Counted from the stretch's first letter, positions 37,200-46,753 are shown. The stretch: DNA of 64,000 nt from an uncultured Methylophaga sp. (GCF_947259025.1 NZ_CAMYKO010000005.1:372001-436000), one strand, 5' to 3'. Program-made: numbers and translations. The notes: a model not told the origin generated them from the letters alone.

Positions 37200-38177
37200 A
37201 TGTCATTGAAAGCTGTCATTTTTGAGGTTTCGCACTGGCTGGGAATAGAGCGAAACCAGACCAGTCACAGCGAAAAACTTATCTCAGCGCTGGGCGCCGC
37301 GATGGCTATCACTTTGACCGCCTGGCTGTCATTACAAAGTGGCCTCAGCAGTGATGGTCAGCTATTAATCATCAGTTCCATGGGGGCCTCGGCCGTGTTG
37401 CTGTTTGCTGTGCCTCACGGCGCGCTCTCTCAACCCTGGCCGGTGCTGGCTGGACATCTGATATCAGCCTTTATCGGCATCAGCTGCGTCCAGTTTCTAG
37501 CGGCAGATTTGTGGACAGCCGGCATCGCCGTGGGGCTGTCAGTCGCGGCAATGTATTATCTGAAATGCATTCATCCACCGGGCGGCGCTTCTGCGCTTAC
37601 TGCGGTTGTGGGCGGCCATACGGTGCTGGAGATGGGCTATGGCTTTCTGCTGTCACCGATTTTGCTCAACGTCATTGCCATCCTGCTGATCGCTGTCAGC
37701 TTTAACTTCCTGTTTGCATGGCGGCGTTATCCGGCGCATTTCAATACCCGTTATAGCAAAGAGCCTGATATCACTGTGCCACTTTCGGACTTTGTGCTCA
37801 CCACAGAGGATTTCCACGCCGCCATCGAAGAACTGGACTCTTTTGTTGATATCACTGAAGAAGGCCTGACCGAACTGCTGGAAAAGGCGAAACAACATGC
37901 GCAGTCCAATATTGAGCATCCGGGCCGCATTCAGCGCGGGCATTTCTACAGCAATGGTAATATCGGCAGAATGTGGAGCATTCGTCAGGTCATCGATGAT
38001 GTAGGCTCACAGGCCTCGACCAAAGATTTGGTGATATACAAAACGGTAGCCGGGCAGGGGGCCTATTCAACCGGCTACTGCGACCGTGAAAGCTTTCGAA
38101 GCTGGGCCCGCTTTGAGGTGATTGAACAGGATGGACTCTGGTTCAAACGCAGCGGCGAAAAAACCGGAAAATCATAA
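37200..38177 (+). CDS. HPP-family integral membrane protein
   Basis: The HPP family is named after a His-Pro-Pro motif; plant and cyanobacterial members have been linked to nitrite transport. The 325-residue product has about four membrane segments in the first 185 residues, with the motif in KCIHPPGGASAL. A soluble C-terminal region of about 130 residues follows (from RRYPAHFNTRY) with no domain I can name. It contains IGRMWSIRQVIDD and TGYCDRESFRSWARFEVI, which look conserved and may be regulatory. The ATG at 37200 is preferred to a TTG 18 bases upstream. Confidence 0.85.
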   Translation: MSLKAVIFEVSHWLGIERNQTSHSEKLISALGAAMAITLTAWLSLQSGLSSDGQLLIISSMGASAVLLFAVPHGALSQPWPVLAGHLISAFIGISCVQFLAADLWTAGIAVGLSVAAMYYLKCIHPPGGASALTAVVGGHTVLEMGYGFLLSPILLNVIAILLIAVSFNFLFAWRRYPAHFNTRYSKEPDITVPLSDFVLTTEDFHAAIEELDSFVDITEEGLTELLEKAKQHAQSNIEHPGRIQRGHFYSNGNIGRMWSIRQVIDDVGSQASTKDLVIYKTVAGQGAYSTGYCDRESFRSWARFEVIEQDGLWFKRSGEKTGKS

Positions 38178-38268
38178 ATTCCCTAGTTTCATGTTTTGCT
38201 TTCAGTCCGACAATGTCCATTCGTCAGGCGTATTAGGGCTAACTGCATTGTCACACTGATCAAATAAT

Positions 38269-38283
38269 CCCTATCATATAGGG
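38269..38283. promoter_or_regulatory. Short perfect palindrome before the cysteine desulfurase gene
   Basis: CCCTAT and ATAGGG form perfect 6-base arms around CAT, ending 37 bases before the ATG. The site could be an operator near the promoter. It does not resemble the IscR consensus, and no regulator is suggested. Confidence 0.3.
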
Positions 38284-38320
38284 CTTATCGACAGATTATT
38301 TATTCAGCAGGCGTTATTTC

Positions 38321-39472
38321 ATGCAGTTTGGTTCATCCATCTACCTTGATTATCAGGCCACCACACCGCTTGATCCGCGGGTCATTGACAAGATGTCCGC
38401 CAGCTATGAGTTGAGCTTTGCCAACCCGCATTCCACTCAGCACCTGCTGGGGCAGGAAGCGGCCCGGGAGATGGACCAGGCACGTGCCGAGATTGAAAAT
38501 TTTATCGGCGCTGAAGCAGAGGAAGTGATTTTCACCTCCGGCGCGACAGAAGCCAATAACCAGGCCATTGCCAGTGTGTTAATGGCCAGTAAAGGCCAGC
38601 GAAAAACAGTGCTGATCAGCGCCATAGAACATAAATGCATTAAAAATGCTGCTTATTTTTATGCCGATAAATTTGGCGCGGTAGTGCAGGAAATCCCGGT
38701 ACTGTCCACGGGCCTGATAGACCTGGACGCTTATCAGGCGATGCTGTCTGATAAGGTGTGTCTGGTCTGTGTGATGGCCGTCAATAATGAAATCGGCACC
38801 ATCCAGGACATTCCGCTATTGGCTGAAATGGCTCATCAACAGGGTGCTCTATTTCATTGTGATGCCGCACAGGCTCCTGAAGCTGTCGATATTGACACCA
38901 GACACTGGCAGGTGGATATGCTGAGTCTGTCAGCGCATAAGGTGTATGGCCCCAAGGGGATGGGGGCGCTGTTTATGAAAAACCTGCTGCAGGCGAGCCT
39001 GCCGCCTTTAATTCAGGGCGGCGGCCAGCAGGCAGGCATGCGCTCAGGCACGGTGCCGACGGCATTGTGTGTGGGGTTTGCAGAAGCGCTGCGCCTCAGC
39101 CGTGAACAGGCCATAGCGTCCAGAGCCCGACTGACGATGTTACGACAACGGCTGATTGAGGGGCTTGAGCAGGCCGGTATCGCATTCAGCCGCAATGGCA
39201 GTGCTGAGTTTTGTCATCCGGGCAATCTGAATATCCAGTTTGAAGGCATTGATGCCAGTCAACTTATCGAAGTTATGCAGCCGGATTTAGCAGCCTCCAC
39301 CGGTTCAGCCTGTAACAGCGAGATGGTGCTGCCTTCCCATGTGCTCAAGGCGCTGGGCCTGAGCGATGAAGCTGTCACGGCTTCTATGCGGCTAAGCCTG
39401 GGCCGCTTCAGCGATGAAAGCCAGATCGACCGGGCGGTTGAAGTGATAGCAAAGGGTATCAGCCAGCTATAG
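38321..39472 (+). CDS. Cysteine desulfurase (NifS/IscS family)
   Basis: This PLP enzyme takes sulfur from cysteine as an enzyme-bound persulfide for iron-sulfur clusters or thio-modification. The 383-residue product has YLDYQATTPLDPRV near the start, the PLP-binding Lys in SLSAHKVYGPKG and the catalytic Cys in STGSACNSEM. It is about 20 residues shorter than IscS and lacks the usual C-terminal tail. No iscU, iscR, hscAB or DNA phosphorothioation genes are nearby, so it is a lone desulfurase of unknown partner. Confidence 0.92.
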   Translation: MQFGSSIYLDYQATTPLDPRVIDKMSASYELSFANPHSTQHLLGQEAAREMDQARAEIENFIGAEAEEVIFTSGATEANNQAIASVLMASKGQRKTVLISAIEHKCIKNAAYFYADKFGAVVQEIPVLSTGLIDLDAYQAMLSDKVCLVCVMAVNNEIGTIQDIPLLAEMAHQQGALFHCDAAQAPEAVDIDTRHWQVDMLSLSAHKVYGPKGMGALFMKNLLQASLPPLIQGGGQQAGMRSGTVPTALCVGFAEALRLSREQAIASRARLTMLRQRLIEGLEQAGIAFSRNGSAEFCHPGNLNIQFEGIDASQLIEVMQPDLAASTGSACNSEMVLPSHVLKALGLSDEAVTASMRLSLGRFSDESQIDRAVEVIAKGISQL

Positions 39473-39579
39473 GCCGCATGAGTTATCGCTGATTGATCAG
39501 CGCTGCGCGTGATCCGTGTCACAACAATCTGATTGCAGATCTCTCATCATAGTGGCCCCTTCAGAAAAACAGGTTTTTC

Positions 39580-39849
39580 ATGAGTCTTTCTGACAGAACC
39601 AAGCTTGAAGAAAACGACACCTATATCGAAATAGCCCGCAAATACCCCCATATCGGTAAAAAGATTGATGCCTTCTGGGGCAGCGAGTTTTTTGAACCCT
39701 ATATTGACTCCCTGTTCACCGAAACCCGTGATGGTCAGCGCAAAGGCTTTCCCATGGCGGATGTGATGGCCCTGCTCAGTCTGCGACTGCTGCATGAGTC
39801 AGAATTCGATATTAAGCGGAGCAGGGATGTCTGGGACTCCAGCCGCTGA
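39580..39849 (+). CDS. Small cytoplasmic protein of unknown function
   Basis: The 89-residue product is highly charged, without signal peptide or membrane segment. It has a readable pattern (YPHIGKKIDAFWGS, then GFPMADVMALLSLRLLHES) that suggests a compact helical protein. No family was recognised. It starts 107 bases after the cysteine desulfurase. CAGGTTTTTC before the ATG gives a weak ribosome-binding site. Confidence 0.6.
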   Translation: MSLSDRTKLEENDTYIEIARKYPHIGKKIDAFWGSEFFEPYIDSLFTETRDGQRKGFPMADVMALLSLRLLHESEFDIKRSRDVWDSSR

Positions 39850-39922
39850 AGTTCTTTTCGCCAGCCAGCGAGGCTAGCCTGTTACAATCAGCCGCTTCGA
39901 CTTCAGCCAGACAATCGCTATC

Positions 39923-41110
39923 GTGAGCGCCACATCTGAAACTCTTTCCCTGCTAAACCCGCGGTTCAAGGTGATTGCTGCAGGTATTTGTGCGCTGATC
40001 CTGACAGTAGGCGTCGCCCGTTTTGCCTACACACCATTTCTGCCGCTGATGCTGACGCAAACCGAGTTATCGACTTTTGCCGGAGGCTGGCTTGCCACGT
40101 TAAATTACGCCGGTTACCTGTGTGGCGTGGTGCTGATTTCACTAATGCAGCGGCTTGATTTCAAGTTTTATTTCTATCGAATCAATCTGCTGGTCGCACT
40201 TGTCAGCACGCTGATGATGGGACTCACAACGGATATCCTGCTCTGGAGCCTGTCTCGTTTTATCGCCGGGGTATCCAGTACCGCCGGTATCATTCTCGCA
40301 GCAGGGTTTGTGATGACATGGCTTAAACGTCACGGATTCAAAGCCCAGTTGGGTATTCATTTTGCCGGTTTGGGGCTGGGCATCGCTATTCCCGGCATGC
40401 TTATCGTGTTGATGAATGCTCATTTCAACTGGGCTCAGCAATGGCAACTGATGGCTTTGTTTGCATTGCTGTTTTTTATTCCTGCCTGGTTGTGGATGCC
40501 AGCCCCCAACAAAATACAGACGACTGACACCGCGCAGCAGCCTCAACCAGGTAAGCAATGGCTTTGGCTGATGATCGCGGCATACTCCTGTGCCGGCGTT
40601 GGCTATGTGGTCAGTGCCACCTTTGTGGTCGCGATTCTCGAGACCATGCCGCTTTTGCAGGGCAAGGGTGACTGGGCCTGGGTATTACTCGGCCTCGCTG
40701 CCATACCCTCCTGTATTGCCTGGGATAAAATCGCCAGCCGTTTTGGGGAAACCCGTGCCCTGATAGCCAGCTATATCGTTATGCTCATTGGCATTACTGT
40801 GCCGGCTTTGAGCTCAGGCCTGATACTGAACTTGATTGGCGCTGTGCTGTATGGGGCGACATTTGCCGGCGTGGTCAGCCAGATGCTGGTCTACATCGGT
40901 CATCAGTTTCCGCTGAATCCGGCCAAAGCCATGGCAAAACTCACTATCGGCTATGGGGTCGCGCAAATCGTCGCACCGCTAATCGCTGGTTATATCTCCA
41001 CCCTGACCGGAAGCTATATTGGTTCCTTATGGTTTGCAGGCGTCGCCATGCTTTTGGGTATAGCCTGTCTATGGAAAATTCACCGGCTTTCTGTCCAGGG
41101 CCTGAAATAA
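39923..41110 (+). CDS. YbfB/YjiJ-family MFS transporter
   Basis: This 395-residue inner-membrane protein has about 12 hydrophobic segments and the family start pattern VGVARFAYTPFLPLM (about residues 30-44), which identifies the YbfB/YjiJ branch of the major facilitator superfamily. The substrate is unknown. The start is GTG at 39923. A decayed fragment of a related gene lies at 45923, on the other side of the copper genes. Confidence 0.88.
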   Translation: MSATSETLSLLNPRFKVIAAGICALILTVGVARFAYTPFLPLMLTQTELSTFAGGWLATLNYAGYLCGVVLISLMQRLDFKFYFYRINLLVALVSTLMMGLTTDILLWSLSRFIAGVSSTAGIILAAGFVMTWLKRHGFKAQLGIHFAGLGLGIAIPGMLIVLMNAHFNWAQQWQLMALFALLFFIPAWLWMPAPNKIQTTDTAQQPQPGKQWLWLMIAAYSCAGVGYVVSATFVVAILETMPLLQGKGDWAWVLLGLAAIPSCIAWDKIASRFGETRALIASYIVMLIGITVPALSSGLILNLIGAVLYGATFAGVVSQMLVYIGHQFPLNPAKAMAKLTIGYGVAQIVAPLIAGYISTLTGSYIGSLWFAGVAMLLGIACLWKIHRLSVQGLK

Positions 41111-41139
41111 AATGACTGACGCTGACGGCCTTTGCTCCT

Positions 41140-42513
41140 TTACCGTGACGGAAAAATTAGGCTGAACCGTATCTGCTGTCCGTCACTATTAAACGCCACT
41201 TCGCCACCATGAGCCTGGACGATAGATTTTACTATCGCCAACCCCAAGCCCGTCCCTTTATTCTCGGTCTCCCTGGAACGGTAAAAGCGATCAAATAGCT
41301 TCAATTCATCTGTGCCGGGCAGGAGTTCACCCGGGTTGGTGACATGAATACAGATTTTTTTTTGCCGCGTTTCAATCTCGACATCTATGCGGCTGCCGAC
41401 GGCGCTATGTTTGATGGCATTGGTCATCAGATTAGCGATCGCCCGACGCAACATCAGTCGGTTGGCTAACAAGGTGGCCTCACCGTGACAGAACAAGCCA
41501 ATCTGTTTTTCCTCGGCCAGGATTTGATAAAACTCCATCAGATCCTTGATTTCATTGGCCAGTTGAATGGGTTCAAGATCCGGTAATTGCTGGCTATTGT
41601 CGGTTTGTGCCAAAAACAGCATGTCCGCAATCATTTGACTCATGCGTTGCAACTCGTCCATGCAGGAATACAGCACTTCACGATATTCTTCGGGCTCTCT
41701 GGACGCCGACAGTGCGACTTGTGTCTGGGTCATCAACGAGCTTACCGGAGTGCGCAACTCATGAGCGATATCCGAAGAGTAGTCCGCCAGGCGCCCGAAG
41801 GCCAGATCCAGTCGCTGCATCATGGTATTGAGTGAGTCGCATAGCTGCGCCAGTTCCTTTGGCACTGCACGGGTGTCTAGCGGATTATTCAGCTGTGAGA
41901 CAGATAGCTTACGAACGCGTGCCACTATCTCCGCCAGGGGGCGCAGCGAGTAGCGAATCGCGACCCAGCCCAATATCGTCGACATCACAATAGCGGCCAG
42001 CAGGATCAGTCTCAGGCTGTGATTGAACTGGCTTAGAAAGCTTAGGTGGTAGTCGATAGCTATCGCCACCGTAATATGAAAGCGTTGACCTGCTGTGGTT
42101 TCAAACAAGTGATAACGCAGCCGGTAGTACTGCTTATCGGCTGTCTCCAAAGTAAATGACTCGTCGGTCGACTGCCGTTCGGGTGACCACTCCAATACTG
42201 TCTTTGCGGAAGGATCACTGAGGTAAAGCAGCTCTCCCTGGGCAAAAGAAACCTTCAGCAACGGATGATGATGGCCAATCAGAATATCTTCAAAGCGCTG
42301 GCCGAGATTAGCATTGCCCTGGCTTAGAGCTTTTTCGACCTGATCAATAATCGCCTGCAGTTCGGCGTTGTCACCGACTTTGAAGTGGTGGCGAATTGCC
42401 GTTTCTACAAACAGGCCCAGGCTGCCGAATACTATGATCATGATCAGTGCGAATAGCCAGGTCTGCCGGGCTGCCAGGGACAGTGATTTAAACTTAGTCC
42501 TCAAAGCTTGCAT
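41140..42513 (-). CDS. copS: Heavy-metal sensor histidine kinase (CusS/CopS type)
   Basis: The 457-residue inner-membrane kinase would sense periplasmic copper. It has two membrane segments (about 17-37 and 165-185) around a periplasmic domain, then HAMP, the H-box [12 protein letters not shown], and ATPase motifs [11 protein letters not shown] and [11 protein letters not shown]. The ATG at 42513 is preceded by GGGGTATTT and overlaps the response regulator by 20 bases; the frame extends seven codons upstream. The copper assignment rests on the adjacent copAB and the CusR-like box. Confidence 0.88.
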   Translation of the reverse strand: MQALRTKFKSLSLAARQTWLFALIMIIVFGSLGLFVETAIRHHFKVGDNAELQAIIDQVEKALSQGNANLGQRFEDILIGHHHPLLKVSFAQGELLYLSDPSAKTVLEWSPERQSTDESFTLETADKQYYRLRYHLFETTAGQRFHITVAIAIDYHLSFLSQFNHSLRLILLAAIVMSTILGWVAIRYSLRPLAEIVARVRKLSVSQLNNPLDTRAVPKELAQLCDSLNTMMQRLDLAFGRLADYSSDIAHELRTPVSSLMTQTQVALSASREPEEYREVLYSCMDELQRMSQMIADMLFLAQTDNSQQLPDLEPIQLANEIKDLMEFYQILAEEKQIGLFCHGEATLLANRLMLRRAIANLMTNAIKHSAVGSRIDVEIETRQKKICIHVTNPGELLPGTDELKLFDRFYRSRETENKGTGLGLAIVKSIVQAHGGEVAFNSDGQQIRFSLIFPSR

Positions 42514-43177
42514 CGCACAAATACCCCATGCCACGGACGGTGTGAATCAATTTTTGTTCGAAACCTTCATCGACCTTGGCGCGTAGTCGCCGGATAGCGA
42601 CATCAATGACATTGGTATCGCTGTCAAAATTGATATCCCAGACCATGGAAGCAATCATCGATCGCGGTAAAACCTGGCCTTTGTGCTTGAGCAGCAACGT
42701 CAGTAAGCTGAATTCTTTGGCGGTAAGCTTGATCAACTGGCCACCCCGGTGCACGCGACGCCCCATCAAATCAATTTCCAGATCAGCCAGCGTCAGCCGG
42801 GTATCCTGCACTGGCTGCTGGCTGCGTCGCAACAGCGTTCTGATGCGGGCAAGCAACTCTGCAAAGGCAAAGGGTTTGACCAGGTAGTCATCGGCCCCGG
42901 CCTCAAGACCTTTGACGCGGTCTTCAATGCTGTCTTTTGCCGTTAATAATAAGACCGGCGGCACGGCAGCTTGTGACTGTATTTTTGTTAAAACCTGCAG
43001 CCCATCCATATCGGGCAGCATACGATCCAGAATAATCAGATCAAAGGCGGTATTAGCCTGTTCATGAATGCCATCCTGACCATACCGGACCCAGCTCACC
43101 ACAAACGATGCTTCGCTCAGCCCCTGGGTCAGATACTGTCCGGTTTTTTCGTCGTCTTCAATAATTAACAGGCGCAT
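42494..43177 (-). CDS. copR: OmpR-family response regulator of the copper system
   Basis: The 227-residue product has a receiver domain (1-115) with phosphoacceptor Asp51 in [13 protein letters not shown] and Lys in YLVKPFAF. A winged-helix OmpR-type DNA-binding domain follows ([28 protein letters not shown]). It would activate copAB and its own operon from the box at 43234. The ATG at 43177 begins [13 protein letters not shown]. It is divergent from copA. Confidence 0.92.
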   Translation of the reverse strand: MRLLIIEDDEKTGQYLTQGLSEASFVVSWVRYGQDGIHEQANTAFDLIILDRMLPDMDGLQVLTKIQSQAAVPPVLLLTAKDSIEDRVKGLEAGADDYLVKPFAFAELLARIRTLLRRSQQPVQDTRLTLADLEIDLMGRRVHRGGQLIKLTAKEFSLLTLLLKHKGQVLPRSMIASMVWDINFDSDTNVIDVAIRRLRAKVDEGFEQKLIHTVRGMGYLCDASFED

Positions 43178-43200
43178 TAAGCATTCCAAATAAATTCAGT

Positions 43201-43221
43201 CTGACAAGTCATAACTGTCAG
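43201..43221. promoter_or_regulatory. Second CopR-like inverted repeat
   Basis: CTGACA (43201-43206) and TGTCAG (43216-43221) form an inverted repeat with a 9-base spacer, 12 bases from the main box and close to the copR start. It uses the same TGACA half-site as the main box, so it may be a weaker second site for CopR autoregulation. Confidence 0.5.
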
Positions 43222-43233
43222 GCTGATGAAGCC

Positions 43234-43255
43234 AAGATGACAATTTTGTCATTTT
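43234..43255. promoter_or_regulatory. CusR/CopR-type copper box
   Basis: The 22 bases contain TGACAA-TT-TTGTCA, a perfect inverted repeat. Apart from one base in the left flank they match the E. coli CusR box (AAAATGACAA, two bases, TTGTCATTTT). The site is 66 bases before the copA start and 56 bases before the copR start on the other strand, the right place to control both divergent operons. Confidence 0.85.
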
Positions 43256-43321
43256 TTTGTCAGCTTGCTGAAAGTGTGGCTTTGCTAATTTAAAAGCATC
43301 ATTGAAAGCAACACGATAGTT

Positions 43322-45073
43322 ATGACACAACAACATAAGCAACAGCGACGTCATTTGCTGCAGGCATTGGCCTCCGCTGGCCTGTTGAGTACGGTTTATC
43401 CACTGATGCCAGCCTTGGCAAAAGAGGCGAGGCCCCGGCTTGTACCGGGTCAAGCAGTAGGTAACAGCGATATTTTCGACTTTACCATTGCCACTAGCCG
43501 TCTCGAAATCGACCAGCAACTGACCTCACAGGCCATAACCATTAACGGCACTTTACCGGCACCATTACTCAAGCTCAAGGAGGGCAGGGAAGCCGTGCTG
43601 CGCGTGCATAACAGTCTGGATGTAGATACCTCCATACACTGGCACGGCCTTTTGCTGCCTTACCAGATGGATGGTGTACCGGGCATATCCTTCGCCGGCA
43701 TCAAACCGGGACAAACTTTTGAATATCGTTTCCCTGTAGTGCAAAACGGCACCTACTGGTATCACAGTCATTCCGGGATGCAGGAACAGCTGGGGCATTA
43801 CGGGCCGCTGGTGATAGAACCCGAAGCAGGCGATCGCATCAGCGCCGATCAGGATCATGTCATCCTTTTATCTGACTGGACGTTCGACGATCCGGCACAG
43901 GTCATGCGTAATCTGAAAGTCGCCGAAGGCTACTATAACTACGACCAGAGAACAGTCGTGGATTTTTTTAACGATGTCGAAACCCTCGGCTGGCAGGCCG
44001 CCTGGCAGAAATCAGCGATGTGGGGACAAATGCGCATGAGTCCGCGCGATATTCTTGACGTCACCGGCAGCGAATACACATACCTGATTAACGGTAAAGC
44101 AAGCTCGGCTAACTGGACCGGACTGTACAAGCCGGGAGACAAAGTCCGTCTGCGCTTTATCAACGCCTCGGCAATGACTTTCTTTGATGTAAAAATACCC
44201 GGACTGGCCATGACCGTCGTTGCTGCGGATGGTCAGCCTGTCCAGCCGGTCAAAACCGATGAATTTAGAATCGGCGTGGCAGAGACTTACGATGTCATCG
44301 TGGAACCGACAGCCCAGGCCTATACGGTTTTCGCCCAGTCTCAGGATCGTAGTGGTTTTGTCAGCGCCACGCTGGCGAGCCGCTTTGGCCTGACGGCGCC
44401 GGTACCTCCAATGTACCCCCGCGTTGAACGTGGAATGGAGGCTATGGGCGCCGGTCATGCCATGCATGACATGATGTCGTCAGACGGTTCGCATAACGAC
44501 ATGATGCATAAGGGTCATCACCACAACGAAGCTATGACAGAAAAAGGCGGCACACTGTCACACGGCCCGGACAATCATGGTCCGGGGGCTGCCATGGTGG
44601 TCGATAAACCCAGTTTCAGACTTGATGAACCGGGGGTAGGCTTTGAGCATGTCAGCCATCGTGTATTGACCTATTCACAACTGAAAAGCCACGCTGGCTG
44701 GCCGGACAAACGCGCTCCTGCGAGGGAGATTGAGCTACACCTCACCGGCAATATGGAACGCTACATGTGGTCATTCGATGGAGAGAAGTTCTCTGAGGTC
44801 GACGGTCCCATCCGCTTTTATAAAGATGAGCGTCTGAGACTCATTCTGGTCAATGACACCATGATGGATCACCCGATTCATCTCCACGGCATGTGGATGG
44901 AGCTGGAAAATGGTCACGGCGATCTCAGGCCCAGAAAACACACGATTATTGTTAAACCCGGTGAGCGGGTATCCGCCCTGATTACGGCGGATGCTTTCGG
45001 TGACTGGGCTTTCCACTGTCATCTGATGTATCACATGAAAGCGGGCATGTTCCGCGTTGTGTCAGTGGCCTAG
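43322..45073 (+). CDS. copA: CopA-family multicopper oxidase
   Basis: CopA is a periplasmic multicopper oxidase of plasmid- and chromosome-borne copper resistance; it oxidises Cu(I) and binds copper. The 583-residue product has a twin-arginine type signal (QRRHLLQALASAGLLSTV). Copper ligands are in SIHWHGLLLP, WYHSHSGMQEQLGHYG, HPIHLHGMWM and HCHLMYHMKAGM. A Met- and His-rich stretch at about residues 375-425 (HAMHDMMSS, HNDMMHKGHHH) is the usual copper-storing insert. This periplasmic CopA is not the P-type ATPase of the same name. copB follows by nine bases. Confidence 0.95.
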   Translation: MTQQHKQQRRHLLQALASAGLLSTVYPLMPALAKEARPRLVPGQAVGNSDIFDFTIATSRLEIDQQLTSQAITINGTLPAPLLKLKEGREAVLRVHNSLDVDTSIHWHGLLLPYQMDGVPGISFAGIKPGQTFEYRFPVVQNGTYWYHSHSGMQEQLGHYGPLVIEPEAGDRISADQDHVILLSDWTFDDPAQVMRNLKVAEGYYNYDQRTVVDFFNDVETLGWQAAWQKSAMWGQMRMSPRDILDVTGSEYTYLINGKASSANWTGLYKPGDKVRLRFINASAMTFFDVKIPGLAMTVVAADGQPVQPVKTDEFRIGVAETYDVIVEPTAQAYTVFAQSQDRSGFVSATLASRFGLTAPVPPMYPRVERGMEAMGAGHAMHDMMSSDGSHNDMMHKGHHHNEAMTEKGGTLSHGPDNHGPGAAMVVDKPSFRLDEPGVGFEHVSHRVLTYSQLKSHAGWPDKRAPAREIELHLTGNMERYMWSFDGEKFSEVDGPIRFYKDERLRLILVNDTMMDHPIHLHGMWMELENGHGDLRPRKHTIIVKPGERVSALITADAFGDWAFHCHLMYHMKAGMFRVVSVA

Positions 45074-45082
45074 GAGTGTTCA

Positions 45083-45850
45083 ATGTCAATCAGTAAAAAT
45101 ATTCGCCATTTAAGCCTGCTCATCATGCTAGGCTTCAGTATCACCAGCCAGGCTGATGGCAGCGGTCTGCAGGCTGATCCCAGCTGGCCCAAGCCCGTTC
45201 ATGATGATGAGCTTTATGGACAACTGATGTTTGACCGGCTGGAAATGCAAAACATCGAGGGCAGCGAGCAGTGGCTGTGGGATGCCCAAGCCTGGTATGG
45301 CAAGGATCTTAACCGGCTCTGGCTGGAAACCGAAGGCAGTTATGATCAAGACCACCGTGGTGAGATAGAAAATCTGGATCTGCAATACAGTCGCCGTATC
45401 AGTCCATTCTGGGATCTGCAGGCCGGGTTGGGTACACAAACGAACTTTGGTGCTGCCGACAAAAAAGAGCGTTACTACGCGCTTATCGGTTTTCAGGGGC
45501 TGGCACCCTACTGGTTTGAAATCGATAGCAACCTCCGAATCAGTGATGACGGTGATAGCTGGCTCGACATTGAAGCTGAATATGACTGGCGTCTGACACA
45601 AAAACTGATACTGCAGGCCCGCGCAGAAACCAGTTATACCTTTTCCGAGGCCGAAGAGTTTGAACAGGGAGAGGGCTTGAATGGCATCACAGCCGGTTTG
45701 CGTTTGCGTTATCACCTGAGTAGAGAGTTGGCACCCTATATCGGTATCTCCCGCTCACACTGGTTTGGGGATACTAGAGAGTTCATTGAAGCGGAGGGCG
45801 GTGATAGCCATACAACAAGCTTTGTGGCTGGTGTCAGAATCTGGTTCTGA
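45083..45850 (+). CDS. copB: Copper resistance outer-membrane protein CopB
   Basis: CopB is an outer-membrane barrel found with CopA. The 255-residue product has a signal peptide (about 1-24), an entry motif ELYGQLMFDRLEM, and a barrel region with RISPFWDLQAGLGTQ and a final aromatic Phe (GVRIWF). The Met- and His-rich N-terminal extension seen in many CopB proteins is absent. copC and copD are missing, as in many chromosomal copAB modules. Confidence 0.92.
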   Translation: MSISKNIRHLSLLIMLGFSITSQADGSGLQADPSWPKPVHDDELYGQLMFDRLEMQNIEGSEQWLWDAQAWYGKDLNRLWLETEGSYDQDHRGEIENLDLQYSRRISPFWDLQAGLGTQTNFGAADKKERYYALIGFQGLAPYWFEIDSNLRISDDGDSWLDIEAEYDWRLTQKLILQARAETSYTFSEAEEFEQGEGLNGITAGLRLRYHLSRELAPYIGISRSHWFGDTREFIEAEGGDSHTTSFVAGVRIWF

Positions 45851-45922
45851 GCAATTAAGCACCATGTTTCGATGACCCACATTCTCACCTGCATATGCAT
45901 GAACTGGGATCTTTAGATAGCT

Positions 45923-46084
45923 AAGACAACATTTGCAGGTGTGGTCGGCCAGATGCTGGTCTACATTGGACTCCAGCTACATCTCAACCCTGCCCGAAAG
46001 GACCGAAAGTCACAGCAACGCGCTATGGGTGTGGGGATTGACTGTCTGCTACAAATACACAGAATCAGCTCAGAGGGTCAATGA
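45923..46084 (+). pseudogene. Decayed 3' fragment of a YbfB-type MFS transporter gene
   Basis: The bases encode TFAGVVGQMLVYIGLQ, nearly identical to TFAGVVSQMLVYIGHQ near the end of the transporter at 39923. Pieces of its last part follow: YISTL in a shifted frame, then GIDCLLQIHRISSEGQ and a stop, matching GIACLWKIHRLSVQGLK. About 35 codons between them are lost and the frame changes. Over the first 66 aligned bases some 77% are identical, with many silent differences, so the source was a diverged homologue and not a recent copy. This accounts for most of the 321-base gap between copB and fecI; 45851-45922 shows nothing recognisable. Confidence 0.8.
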
Positions 46085-46107
46085 CAGGAAATCTTGAATT
46101 AGTAAAA

Positions 46108-46126
46108 AGTAATGATTATCATTTAC
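46108..46126. promoter_or_regulatory. Fur box upstream of fecI
   Basis: The 19 bases AGTAATGATTATCATTTAC match the Fur consensus GATAATGATAATCATTATC at 14 positions, with a perfect AATGAT-T-ATCATT core. The box lies 45 bases before the fecI start, so iron-bound Fur would block sigma-factor expression. Confidence 0.75.
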
Positions 46127-46171
46127 AAATATTTACATTCTTTACAGTTCAATTTTCTGGCAAAACGTTTA

Positions 46172-46705
46172 ATGACCGAATCCGCTGCGCAGTCATTGGC
46201 ACAACTCGTTGAAGTGCATTATCAGGAATTGCTGCAATACATCACCCGACGAACCGGCTCAGAGAGTACGGCACAGGAGGTGCTGCAGGAAACCTGGATC
46301 CGTGCCAACAGCAAAAGCGGCGAATTGCCGGACAATCCGCGTGCCTATCTGTACCGAATGGCAAACAACCTGGCGATTGATCTACTGCGACGGGAAAAAA
46401 CGCGCAGCGCCACAACAGCGACCGATACCAGTGACGAACTTGTCCACTTGACGGATATTCCCTCAGCCTCGCCGTCTCCCGAGGATGCAGCCATATCAGG
46501 TCAGGAAATTAAAGCCCTTAATGCTGCAGTTGCTGAGTTACCTGAAAAGTGTCGTCAGGTTTTTCTTTATTATCGCGGGCAGGGACTGACCATGCGTCAG
46601 ATTGCCGATCGTCTGGCGATTTCGGATAAGACAGTTGAGAAACATATTGCCCGCGCAATGGTTCATTGTCGCAAACGAATGCGCGAGGCGGGGCGTAATC
46701 TCTGA
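46172..46705 (+). CDS. FecI-type ECF sigma factor for iron uptake
   Basis: The 177-residue sigma factor has region 2 (VEVHYQELLQYITRRTGSESTAQEVLQ... with YLYRMANNLAIDLLRR) and region 4 (LPEKCRQVFLYYRGQGLTMRQIADRL, KTVEKHIARAM). It directs RNA polymerase to receptor promoters when released by its FecR partner. The ATG at 46172 gives MTESAAQSLAQLVEVHY; the frame extends 20 codons upstream into the Fur-box region. It heads the fecI-fecR-receptor set. Confidence 0.92.
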   Translation: MTESAAQSLAQLVEVHYQELLQYITRRTGSESTAQEVLQETWIRANSKSGELPDNPRAYLYRMANNLAIDLLRREKTRSATTATDTSDELVHLTDIPSASPSPEDAAISGQEIKALNAAVAELPEKCRQVFLYYRGQGLTMRQIADRLAISDKTVEKHIARAMVHCRKRMREAGRNL

Positions 46706-46753
46706 CTTTCAGGCCCTCACCGTTATATCATTAATCCTTAAAAACAGCGCCTG

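Noticed and set aside
39487-39502. CGCTGAT-TG-ATCAGCG palindrome after the cysteine desulfurase as a terminator
   Set aside because: The two-base centre cannot form a loop and no T-run follows; too weak to call.
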